Of a stretch of 64,000 nt of DNA, positions 49,628 through 61,800 are shown piece by piece (within the stretch, counting starts at the first letter, position 1; the number at the start of each line of letters is the position of its first letter). This stretch comes from Membranipora membranacea (lineage: Eukaryota > Bryozoa > Gymnolaemata > Cheilostomatida > Membraniporidae), in NCBI GenBank assembly GCA_914767715.1, contig OU612069.1:2914001-2978000 (forward strand). Reading direction: 5' to 3'. The notes beneath the pieces are model-generated. The model was not told the DNA's origin, made no database searches, and saw only the letters and a list, made by a program, of their open reading frames with translations. The position numbers and the translations under genes are program-made.

Positions 49628-49800
49628 ATTATTATTATGGAGACTTAAAACAATGCACTTCCCTAAGACAAACTTTATCCTCTTTCATACTCTCTACAGG
49701 CTAGTGTAATGGAAGTGGCGGCAAGTCAATATTATTATAATAATGATCATAGCATTTATTTTGTTCGTTTTGTCATTGAGTAGTAGAAGTAAGCAGTAGT
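49628..49800 (+). repeat. Dispersed repeat family 6, copy 1
   Basis: Shares TTATTATGGAGACTTAAAAC, ACTTCCCTAAGACA, GTGGCGGCAA and TTTTGTCATTGAGTAGTAGA with 53203-53375 in the same order. Confidence 0.7.
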
Positions 49801-51465
49801 AGTGGTAGAACAAAATACCGTAGCGGAGTAGATATTTGGGCTGACTTTATATTAGCTAGCATAAATTTTCACTAGCTGAATTTGGAGTTTATACACAGAA
49901 AAGCCTGCCCCCAAAACTCAATGTTTATGGGTTTTGTATATGCTAGCTAGCCATGGATTTCATTATTATTTCAGGTTTGTGCAAACACGCAAATTTTTCC
50001 TCTTTCAGAGGACATCTATTTCAGGCAACCATGTGAGTTATGGTGCTGCCGCAACTCACTTAATTAAAAATGGCTACTGGCCTGGATTATAAAAGCCAAG
50101 AATATGAAAAAAGTTTGAGGTTTATTGTTTTCTTATCATTATGTGGTAAATTCCCAGTGACCAAAAATATAACAAAAAACCTGCTGAGATTGAAACTTCA
50201 AACAAACTTTGCTGATCTCCACATTTGTAAGCTTGGCTGGACAAATATGACTTTGTCCCTGAGTGGAAGTTGGAATTTGACCCCGTTAGGATCTGATGGT
50301 ATGAGTTTGGGTTGCTGGGAGGAAATATACAATTTAGGAACAGGAGACAGAGACTGACTTTTCCTAAAATTGAATTATGAGACCGCAGAGGCAAAATCAC
50401 AAGGTCCTCCTAACATATAAAAGGTCATGTCCTTAAAATTTTGATATGGAGAAACAAGCAGCAGCCAAACATCTATTTGTACAAAAATCTATTTTAGCTG
50501 TTAGCATCACAGAAAGAGAGGCGTTTAAATGAAATCAATAAGAATTGTGATAAATATTCCTATTTATTTAAATTGTTAGAAGTTCATTATCTTTTTATCA
50601 TTAATGTGGCAGATGGTCTGTGCCACAAACACCAACAACATGCTGCAACGATAGCCTCCGCTTACAACTAGACTACACACTGGGGAAATCCATGTATAGT
50701 GGGCAGGGGTGGATTTATTAGGGGGTGATTAGATAGATATCCACTTTATTTTTACTGTTCGAAATATTACATGGTGACACAGCTATCATATTGAGAGCAA
50801 GTATTACATAATAGACATGTTTCACATAAGTTTACAAACATGGGCAGTCAGTGACCCTCATACCCATGATATTTATCGGACAAAAAATGATCATTTGCTG
50901 CAACAAGTTGAGATTGTAATTCTCACCACACGATCCCCCTCGACCTTTGTCTATCTATATAACTATCAAATACTGTGAGGATTACTTTTACATCCTGCAT
51001 GTACTAGAGTGCATTGTATCAGGTTACCTGAGATTATCTGGGGTTCCCAGCTCAGTCAACACTGAGTGGAGTATACTGTTATTTTACTGTAATTAGTGAG
51101 CGCAGGTTCAGATTTAGATTTCTTCTACCCCTGTTTGATCCGACCCTGTCTTGTATTACCTCACACACACAACAATAGTACATCAGTAGTGTGGTTGAGA
51201 ACAAAGAAACCAATAGAAGACAAGAGTTAGATTAGAAGCTCACAGCACACATGTGACAAACTACCCAATTACACATTATAGATATCATTGTATATATATG
51301 AGGAAGACAAGCAAGGTTGTTATTATTGTTTTGTCTAGCAGTAAAGCACTCAGCTAACAAATTTACTAAACACAAGGAAATATATTTGAATTTTTAATCT
51401 GACAGCCTACTCAACTTCATTTTCTGCAGGGTAAGTGAAAATGTTTGTATACTAGAGAAGTCAAG

Positions 51466-51600
51466 ATAAGTTGGCTAGTGATAATGTTAGCTAGTACATA
51501 ATGTTGGCTAGTTGAGGTGGGAGTATATATAAAGTAAAGAGGGTGTGTAAATGTTAGCTAGCCTTGTAATTAGCTATTCCAAAACTTTCCGTCCCTCTTC
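51466..51600 (+). repeat. TAGCTAG-rich dispersed repeat
   Basis: GTTGGCTAGTGATAATGTTA then AAAGTAAAGAGGG and GTTAGCTAGCC...TTAGCTATTCC. The same order of elements is seen at 13200-13340 (TAAAGTAGAGAGGGCGAG, TTTAGCTAGC, TTTAGCTATCC). Looser relatives lie near 42716-42840, 49850-49955 and 61020-61110. Confidence 0.55.
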
Positions 51601-53202
51601 AAGGGTATTTTATCATTAAGGATTGGAGCCAAGACAAGTTTTTGTTGAGCGAGATAAGTTAAACGCATAATGACTTTGCTTTTTGGCAGCAGGTACCATA
51701 ATAAATTTTAGCTTGTCTGCTATTATGAAAGATATAGATGTGTGACTGCCGCCTGTTGGTTATACATGGCTTGAAAGGTATAAATCGACCAAAGCATTTA
51801 TTAAGTGAATTTAGGTTGGCTAAAAATCTTGTGTAAATTCACCGCGAAATAGCTTCTTATATGACTGAGATTGGGGACCCAGCGATGCAGTCATTTTCGC
51901 AGGCAGGTAGTCTATTTCGTAGACTCATGTGTTTTAAGGTTCCAGTTAGAGGCAATCCGTTATCAAGGCACATTTAAACTCAACATTATTCATTAAGTCT
52001 GACCCCATAGACTAGACAATGTTATTTATTGAGTCTGAGCACATTGACTATACAATGTTATTGTTTTGCACTGAAAATTCCAGGAGTTGTGGGAATGCAG
52101 CATTTGAGTTAAAAGAGCAAATAACGTGCTGTCACTTTAAAGTCAACAAGTCAAACACTCCTGTGTATTACAAGGCTGGAGAGGTGTGAACATGAAACTT
52201 AAAATGTTCAAACATTATTTACACTGAGGTCTAATATTGCTGCTTCATTGCAATCTGAAATTTCTATCCAAATAATTATTATATCAATGCAAACAGAATG
52301 CTGCAACCGTTGGTTATAAATTTCAGTCAAATTTTTAGAATTTTGACAGTTTTTCAAATCATGACATGGATGAGGTGACATAGGTGGAGAAAATAAAATT
52401 ACAAGAGACTTAAAAGTAAATATTATTCTAAATTGCACTTCGTCCAATAAAATAATCTACTTTATTTCTAACCAGATAACTTCTGTTAGCTCTAAGAAAT
52501 TGTCTCCCAGCAAGATATACTGACACCGTGACAGATCTTTGAAGGTATCTTTACACACATACACAATATGCAGTAGCCACAAAATTAAGGCGTTAGGATA
52601 ACAAAAAACTCACTGGTACAACAACAGGTTACAAGCACTATAACGGCCTGTCCAGTAATCTAGACAAACTTTTGTTTTTATTCCTAAAGCGCTTTATAAT
52701 CTTTAGTCAAATATTTATGTTTGTTATCAGGTTTTTTTCAAAACCTGAAACCCATTTGCATTGTCGCGACATCCTATGCTGTGCCTTCGAACAAACTGCA
52801 TACGTGAAAATTGCCTGTACAGAACGAGAGTTGAGCGTCAGAATAGCTGCCTGGCAACAGTTGTTTAGCAACAGCTTGCAACTTTTTTTTACCGGTCAAG
52901 ACAGCATTTAGTAACCCACGCTATGCATGCAGGGATATTTTTCACACTTGAAATGCATGACGCCTTGATTCCGATTATTAGCTGACCAAAACACTTCATC
53001 TTGTATCCAAATTAGCTATCATCCATTGGGGAAAAAGTTGGTGCAGCCTTTTTGGAGCTATAATTGGCCATATAAAACCGATATTATATGTTTTACTTGT
53101 CAGCAGCACTGTGACCAACGGGGGAGGTCACTAGGGCACCGAAAAACATCTCAGAATTTTTTTTAAAACAGAATCCTATTCATCTCTAATACAAACTGAT
53201 TG

Positions 53203-53375
53203 GTATTATGGAGACTTAAAACTATGTACTTCCCTAAAACACACTTTACCCTCTTCTACAGTTTATCGCAGTCAATGGTAGTGACGGCAACAAAGTATTA
53301 TTATTATTTATCTTGTTAGATAAGGAAAGAAATGCAGTCCTTTTTTGTATTGTCATTGCGTAGTAAAAGAATCCG
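53203..53375 (+). repeat. Dispersed repeat family 6, copy 2
   Basis: Direct repeat of 49628-49800 (TATTATGGAGACTTAAAACT, ACTTCCCTAAAACA, AGTGACGGCAA, TTGTCATTGCGTAGTA) with about 75-80% identity by eye. Confidence 0.7.
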
Positions 53376-53574
53376 ATATCTATAAAACTAATAGCTATGC
53401 AGAACAATATGTTTAAAAAAAGCTATAACAAGGATAGGGGTAGCTGGTCAAGACAGGCTCAAAAAGGGGAAGCTGGAAAACTTATCGATATGACACACGG
53501 TGACATTTCTCAGAACTTCAGCAAAATCCGGAAACGATAAATTTGACAATAATCAGATATCTTAGGGTTTAAGG

Positions 53575-53632
53575 CTAGTCTTGTCACACGGCCACTATTT
53601 TTGTTTTTGCTGTGGCTGCGTGACAAGGCTAG
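53575..53632. repeat. Imperfect 21-bp inverted repeat
   Basis: CTAGTCTTGTCACACGGCCA paired with TGGCTGCGTGACAAGGCTAG around 16 bases. Related in sequence to the perfect hairpin at 4844. Confidence 0.75.
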
Positions 53633-55629
53633 TTAGTGTAATACCGTATTATATAGCGTCTCCCATGGATATCATTTCAGTAACTGCATAAAATAGTAAA
53701 GTTCACTTAAGAGACACTATGACAAGACTTAGTTCTGTTTTCAATAAACCATTGTCACACAACTATAAGGCCCTGATAGCCATGTAACATGTCGCTTTAT
53801 AATATGACTGGGTGATCGCCCCATGTTGAATGGGCCTTTTATACCCCCTTTTACCACACACATGGCATTCACCTCGACTGAGAGGGATCAGTTGGCATGC
53901 TACCATTGAAAGAAAGTATCCTGATACATAAAGGTGATTTTAATATCAACTCAACCATCCATTTAAATAGAACTGAATATACAATGATCTGGGCCCATCT
54001 TCTCAAATGCCAATAGCACCCATTCGAAATCAGAATAATAAAATTTTCCTCTCAGAGTTGAGCCAATCTTCTCAATTGCAAACCTCACACATTTGATATC
54101 AGATTGATAAATTTGTTCATAGAACAAAACTTGCTGACATTTTCTGTGGAACACTAGGAAATTATTGGAAAGGGCCTCAAGTGTCAGCATGATGCAGAGC
54201 GGCATGCTCTGATGTGTCATTTTAAAGATAATTAAGCCATAAAACATGCTACTGGACCAGGAACTGGGTAAAGGAATAGTACATTTTCACAGATAACGTT
54301 TGGAGTCCCCGAATATTGTAACCTTTTTTTTCCATCATAAATGATGACGACTTGAAAATTTCATAATCAATGTGCAATATCTCTTTATATAACAATCCAG
54401 CATTGATTTTTCCTGCATGGATCCTTTCGTCAGCAACATCAGGAAAAAAGAGTGGTTGTGTGATTATATTGCCATCATCACTTCATAAAAGTGCCACTAA
54501 CATGGACTTATAATTTAATCTATTGCCAATAATGGTACATTAGTACATTTGATACTGCCAAATTCAGTTTAAAAATCTGACTTAGGTTTTAACAACTTTT
54601 ATGGGGTGCTTGAGACAGACTTTTTGAAGGTCACTAGCCACTAGAATACTGGGCCTTGGCTAGACTTTAGAAACTCAAGTTCAAAAATATACATTGATGA
54701 AATAAGCAGGTTCAGGGTCCATGAAAGTTATTGTAACAAGTTGGTCTCCTCAATTTGCTAAAAACAAAACGTATTGTTTTGATTGTGAACTTTGAAGAAT
54801 CGTTCACTCTGCAGCATTGTTTCTGATCCATTATCTAAACGCCTCAACCAGTTAAAAGCCGAGAGGACTAGCAATGAATATTAAACAAACATCAAATTTA
54901 GTGTTTTGTATTTTAAACGGACAGGTAGAAAGAAATTAAAAGTAGTGCAAAGAAACAATGAGACCTTTATTAAACTTTCAATCGATGTCAGATTCAGTTA
55001 CGGATTGAAATTTTAGAGCTACCCTGTTTTTTGCAAGATGATAACATAACACTTTCGCCACTTTTGGTACAAATTCACAATACTAAGTTCTGAATCTTAT
55101 GTATATTAGCTGGAAAATGATTGACTCAAAAATGAACAACTTAGCGGCCGACTGAGATACGGTGAACATCAACTGTTGAAAAGTTTATCGATATTTTTAC
55201 AACAGCGGATATCAAATCATTTTTAAACCAGCGTTATATGAGGGGTAGACATAGTTCCTACCAAAATTATTTTCAATTTTCAACCGTCAACCTTTAGTCT
55301 CACATCTTTCATCTTAGATGCTAGTAACAAATAAACATTTTACTTATCCTCTATATTAACCAAGGAATAATTTTCATTGCAGATCATTTGTTTCCCCATT
55401 TCAATCTCAACTTGCGCCTTCCATTGTCCTGGAGGTAGAAAAAGCCGATGGACACCCCTATATTATGATGCAAAATTGCTCTCTATTTTTTTTAGGGTAT
55501 GAGTCAAAGTTGCAAAAAACACCTTGCCTTTTTTTAGACTCCGCACAGCTTTATTCTTTTTGTTGGTTACTGAATTAAGGAATGAAGGATACCCGAAGAC
55601 CAATGTAAATTATAGTCAGGCTGTTACTT

Positions 55630-55740
55630 GTGATAATGTTTTGCCATATTTGCATGGTAGAAATAATCAAAGCTCTACTTGGCATGCACTATTGATGGTG
55701 GAAAAAGTGTTTCCCATAAGGGAAGGTAACTCCATTTCTT
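55630..55740 (+). repeat. Half copy of foldback family 4 upstream of the RING exon
   Basis: AAAGCTCTACTTGGCATGCA...GGTGGAAAAAGTG...ATAAGGGAAGGTAACTC matches the arm and centre of the element at 38805. It ends less than 100 bases before the RING start codon and extends the open frame upstream artificially. Confidence 0.65.
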
Positions 55741-55826
55741 TGCATTATGATGTCACAGTCTCCCGGAAGTGCAATACAAACAACTATAATATCATAATTT
55801 TTGTAGGTCATATTCCGGTATCTGCC

Positions 55827-58800
55827 ATGAAGACCACTGAGATAAAGCAGATATCTGGGAGAGGAGCTCAGCTTACTGCTGGAAGAGATCATTGTTTTGA
55901 GTTACATGACGGCCTGCAATCTTCCTATGACTTCACTTGCGCTATCTGCTTAGAAGACTTCTCCAAACCTAAAACTCTACCGTGCGGACATTCGTTCTGT
56001 GCTGGTTGTCTTCAGCAGTTACTGCTGGTAAGATTCGCACTGACATCGAGATTACACTATTAACATGTGTATCTCTGATCGTTTGATTCAATTTAGTAGT
56101 AACATGTACCAACCCCTTAATTATAAAATTGAACACGGGATGGTACTCTAACTAAATGAATTAATTCACTCTCTATCAATCAGATATATACATGCAAAGG
56201 TATATAACGTGATCAGTGTGTGGTAAGATTGACGTAATGACTCACCATTGATTCAAAAACAGAGTATTTAAAACTGTAGCCCTTAATGCAATTTTTGATG
56301 AAAACTGCTATGGAGATCTGGTGGACAAAGGCACATATTGGGAATGATAACTGTTCATTCTGGGAAGTGTAGTCTAAAATTATATCGCAGTTTTTATTGT
56401 TAACATGACTTAGCATATTAACTGGTCCGGTTTGGAACCCAACGCCTTAGGATCTGGATTCAATAACGATAAATGCATTATCTAGAGACGTAGAAGAACG
56501 TTCATTAATGGTTTTGTATGGTAATTTCCTATTTTAATGTCACCAGCCACTTTGGAAAACCTAAGAGACTGGCCTTTTAAATACCAAGGAAGTTTTAGCC
56601 TCCATGACAGACTGTGTATGTAACATCAAGGAAATCGCATTCTAAGTTGTTTATACCATCATGGGTAAATTTCAAACAATTTTGAAGCAAATTTCGGGGT
56701 CAAATAATATCATGTTCGTGATATTCAAGTACACAAAAGGTCTCGTGAGGTTGAAAACTATCTAGACAATTGGCTGGTGAGTAATTGGTTCATGATCCTA
56801 AAACGAAGTAGGGTACAAGGTGTATGCCTGTAGCAAGTAATTGTTATCAATATTGTGATCAATTCACTTCCATGAGCGAAAGATGAATGAACTGTATAAG
56901 ATTATAGCGATAAGAAGATTTTACAACGATTGAAAATATTGGGGCTCTTCGCTGCCTGGTATCTACTGCATGTTTGTGTCTCATTGAGTTAATATGGTTG
57001 TTTATATGGTCTTATTATCGCTTAATCCTGGTTTCAGTAGCGACATTTACAGCGTAACAATATTTGTGCTTGCCCAGCATAATTTAGAAGGAACCTTGTT
57101 GTTTACGATTAATTTTCACTATTTGCTACTCTTTACTCATGGATACAGTAAATACAATATAAGGGTTTTCTAAGTAAATAAGGGTTTTCTAAGACTATTA
57201 AATCAATTTCAGCTGCTCTAGCATTTCAAGGTCAATACTTTATGATAACACATGATTGTTATGGTACATTTGGTTGAACCTGATCAACAACATCACAATG
57301 TTTTAAATTAAATTATGTTCGGATGACTAGATATTTTATATTCTTACTTTTTGCAACACGGGGTCGGCATTGATATAGGATATTTCCAAGTTAAAATTGG
57401 CCGTAAATTTAATAAAACAATTACATCAAGGATCTTAGGACCAGCCCCACATTGCAATATAAATATGAACTGTCAGGAGGATCATGTTAAGGTTATGATA
57501 CCAGCGTTGACCGATTTGGACATTTAATATACCACTGGAAAGCTGTCGAGCTACTGATCGCTAATTGCTCATCAAAAACGTGATTGGATGACGTTGCGTC
57601 ATTTTATCGGAGAAATGAGGCCGAAAAGGCTGTTTTTACCAAAGTGGATGGCTGCGCTACATTGATTGCTAGAAAGTTCTAAACAGGTTACATTCAAACA
57701 TGATGTCAAAAGGTCCAGCACTAAGGCCAGACAAGTTTATTTTGAAAATTCTCACATACGTAGCCGCTTTGATTAAGCATAGTACAAACAGGAAATGCCA
57801 ACAGAATATGGCACTATGTATTAGTTTTTCTCGAATTATACAACACAGAATGCCCAAAACAGCCAATTTAAGGGGCTTTTGTCTTTTGTCTGGCCTTAGT
57901 GCAGGACCTTTTGACAGCATGTTTGACGTTATTGATAAATAGCGCAAAATGTATCTACCTTTGATGGTCTATGCTGATATTGATACATTTGATATACTGC
58001 TGAAATTTGTGGTGTGTGTCATTTAAACAGCAATACAGTGGAAAAATTTGGCCCTTTTTTATTCGAACTGTCTCTAATCGTTGCTTAAAATTTCGCATTA
58101 TATCATCAAAGTTAAAAAACCACACGCATTATGACGTGACGTAAAAAGCCACTTTGGGCTCATCAAATATTATTTTCAACCTAAAGCTAGGATGAACTAT
58201 GTCTCTAAGAATGAATGTAACCTGTTCAGAACTTTCTAGTAATCGATGTAGTGCAGCCATCCACTTTGCTAAAAACAGCCTTTTCGGCCTCATTTCTCCG
58301 ATAAAATGACGCAACGTAATCCAATCACGTTTTTGATGAGCAATTAGCGATCAATAGCTCAGCAGCTTTCCAACAGTATATAAAATTTCCAAATCGGTCA
58401 ACGCTGGTATCATAACCTTCAGGACATCTATGTTCTCCCTCGCCAGGCGGCCGTCGGGCGGGATCAAAAGTCTGGGGGCTCAGACTATGTTTTCATTGGT
58501 CTTTATCTCACTGGGAATTCCAGAAAATTGCATTAAGGGATATTCATTTTCATACCTTGTTAAACTGATCAATGAGTTTAAGATACTTGTTCCAAACACA
58601 TTAATCTGGTTTTTTATTTCAGCAAAAGCCGGACCAGGTGATGGTGGCGTGTCCAAAGTGTAAGTCAGAGCATCACAAACAAAACCTGTGTCATCTCACA
58701 ATCAACACAACGTTACAGTCAGCGGTCGCAACGACTGTGGGGGTATGCTACGCGTCCAAACCAGCTTATCCTGTGGAACTAAGACTGCTGCATAGCATTA

Positions 58801-61800
58801 CCTGTGGTGGGTGAGATTGAATACTATAGCCTAAGATACAAACATCACTTGACTGAATAGACTGGTTTTCAATGGGGGGGGGGGCGTTACACTTGTTGCA
58901 TTGTGGGATATCTCAAGACATCTTTATCTGACAAGGACCAAATTGAGAGGATTATGTGGCAGGCAATGTTGAGATTTCAGCCCCTTATGTCTAACCTTAT
59001 TCCATATTTGTGAAACTAAATTTACTTGTTTTGTCCTAAATTGTACGCAGCAAATAAGTTTACAGCACCGAAATATCAACCACACGCAATGTTTGACAAA
59101 GTATTTGCTACAGCTGCTGCAGCTGCTGCTGCTACAGCTGCAGTGTCCTAGTCCAAGTAATACCCTTGATTATCTTTTAAGATATCAGACTTAAGTTTAG
59201 ATGAACCAAGTTACCTTGCACAACAAATTTTGAACAAATTTTCCACACTTGCAAACCACCAATGGACAGCAGAAACGTAAATATGACTTTGATAAAAGCC
59301 ACGACCGCTATATTATTGTGCAGATCACATTCGTTTATAAGTCACGTGACTAGGTAGTGAGGTTTTACTATTTACACATATTACAGGCCCGTAGTTCTAG
59401 TGGAGGCAGAGCGCCCCTACCTCTCAATTGAGTGGCAGAAAAATGCTATAATTGAATATTCTATACGTCAAAATCAAGTCATTTGAGACTCCCAGTTGCT
59501 ATTTACATTATTAAAATGCTTTGGAGGCTGGGGACTGGGGACTCAGGGGGAGCTTACAATACCCAACCTGGAGTTTCTTCACACCCTCAAGGATTTTTGC
59601 CTCCCCTACCATTTATCTTAAACTACGGCCCTTTATTATATCATCACAGGTGGGCGGTTTCTGTCCGAGCAGATTTACCATGTCACTCTGGCAGCGAAGG
59701 GAAGGAGAGTTTGTTTCACTACACAAGACAGCGTACTCTGTTACGCCCTACTGCCCGGGATGAGCCAAAGGTTCCTGTGGAAAAAAGGTAGGACCAACCC
59801 CGATGTACTTTGCAACGTTGAACTGTGTAGCCAATGAGATGGAATAATACCAATCCAACCTGATCCAATAAAAAAAAAATTCATGTGAATGTTCAATACG
59901 AAAAAAGTACAATACTTACTCCTGTACAATACGAAAAAAGTACAATTTCAATTTTCGACGACATTTTTACTGCAAATCTTAGTGTCAGTGTACACTTGGG
60001 CTCCACGCCTCAAATAGCCACTGAGATGCAACTGCTGCTCGCATAGACCGACATCGCCCAAATGTGTTTAACTGTCTGTTTTAAATATTATCATCATGAA
60101 AAATACATACACCAAACTAAAAAAAATCCACTGTAGCCGAGTGTATAGTTGAGAGGCTGAGAATTTAGTTGAGATTCTGTATGACCGAAAATTTACCACA
60201 GAAAAAACTAGTCAGATTTTGATTACTGAGAAAGACACATTGCATAGAGTACACAGATAGTGTAATGGCCACCAAACAAAATAGTGAATGCTCCATCGTT
60301 CTGGTGACAGTAGTTATGATGTCATATGAGGGTACTTTTCTTGTGGATGAACTTTTGGCCCTTGTGTATACATAATCAGAACTGATATAATTTTTTGAGT
60401 CATCGGCGGAATTTTGATAAGACATTCTTTCTTTTCTAACAGATTATGGATCTGTGTATGGTAGCAGGTGTAAGTTATATCTTTAATGGAAGACCCCTAT
60501 CTTTAAGCGTGGCCCTTATTGTACCAGGTGACATTAGGATTCTATCCCAGATGGTCCCAGTCTCATGTCCACATTGGTAAACTCATCCCAGTTTTACGCT
60601 TACAAACTTTCCAGATATTGTCCCAGACGGACCCAGGCAGTCTGGGATTGTGTCATTTTCATGTTCACATTGACTGGGATGGCCATCTGGGATGGCCGCC
60701 TGGGACAATGTGACCAGCCTTTAGACACAAAATTTACTGGATATTGCCTCCATCTATCAATAATAGCCCAACTCTCGCTATGATCCTGAGTGTTCGATTG
60801 CCAAAAGCTTCATGGATTTCCACAAGATTCATTTCCTGCTTCCTAATTTATCACATAGACAATTGTTGACGATTGTTGTGTCATGTTTTGGCGTACTTTA
60901 TGAGGTGGTAATGGACTGAAGCAAAAACAGGAGGTGAACATTGCCTTGTTGCACAGGCTTAAAATAGTGAAATTAACATTATAACCCATCATCACCATCT
61001 ATATTTTATATCGACTACCACCCCAGCTAGCCAAAATACTGTGCTGTGTACTAGCTAACATAGAGTCACCCCAAACTAGCTAAATTAAACTCTAGCTAAT
61101 GCTTACTCATCTATGGTCTCTAGGTGCAACCCAGGCGTTAACTCGCTCATATAAAGCGTGATATTTACAGTCGTGATCTTTGCCGCTGTGTGAGAATTTC
61201 ATCACATTTAGCCAAATTTTCATTCAATTCCATATTTCCTGGATTTTTGAGACAGTTTCCGTCTAGAATCGCTTCATAGCTGAATTAAGTTTGCCTTGTC
61301 CAGTTAGCCTGGCTTTTACTTCCATCTTAGTTTTAAAAAAAAATTAGCCATATGACAAGGCTAGAATCAAGTACATCTGTACATGACAAACATTGACCGT
61401 TTTGTCTGGCAGCTTTGAAACACAGATGTTGATAATTATATAACCTATCTGAGCCCACCAGGCAATAACCTTGTTTTCTGACAATGTCTTACCCTTGCTT
61501 CCACATGTTGTATCAATCAAATCAATCATACTGTTGCTCCAAATCTGAAGACTGAATCTCTTTACTTTGGTCTGCAGATGAAAAGCTGACAAAGATTCAC
61601 ACACACTGAAGAGGAGAAATTTACCATATTTCGCCGTTTTTTCAGACATGCTTGAGGTTACATCATTGACAGCGACGTCGTGTCATGTCTTACTAGCACA
61701 GAGGAAAGATAAGCTGACTTATATAAGTGGCAGCGGCTACACGTGCTGGGTGATATACGTCATCGATATCGAGACGGGAGAGGAGATCAGGCAACTACAC

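Larger units (their letters stand above)
48313..55826. other. No gene recognised; repeat-rich interval between COG6 and the RING gene
   Basis: Should contain or precede the 5' exons of COG6 and the promoter of the RING gene, which are in divergent orientation. I could not find a COG6 N-terminal exon on the minus strand. Present are a foldback with target duplication (48863), a tRNA-like segment (49418), a repeated pair (49628 and 53203), TAGCTAG-rich sequence (about 49850 and 51466-51600) and a hairpin (53575). Confidence 0.45.

Noticed and set aside
50070-50357. 95-codon plus-strand open frame as a gene
   Set aside because: No domain and no splice partner; overlapped by an equally long frame on the other strand.
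53963-54247. 94-codon minus-strand open frame as a COG6 5' exon
   Set aside because: Contains an internal duplicated stretch and no COG6-like residues; not bounded by usable splice sites.
57669-57947. Open frames on both strands both starting with [10 protein letters not shown]
   Set aside because: They are the two arms of a nested inverted repeat read in opposite directions, not two genes.
59483-59791. The two long open frames over RING exon 3
   Set aside because: Neither fits the phase of the flanking exons. The third frame, open exactly from the AG at 59649 to the GT at 59788, joins both neighbours in phase 1.
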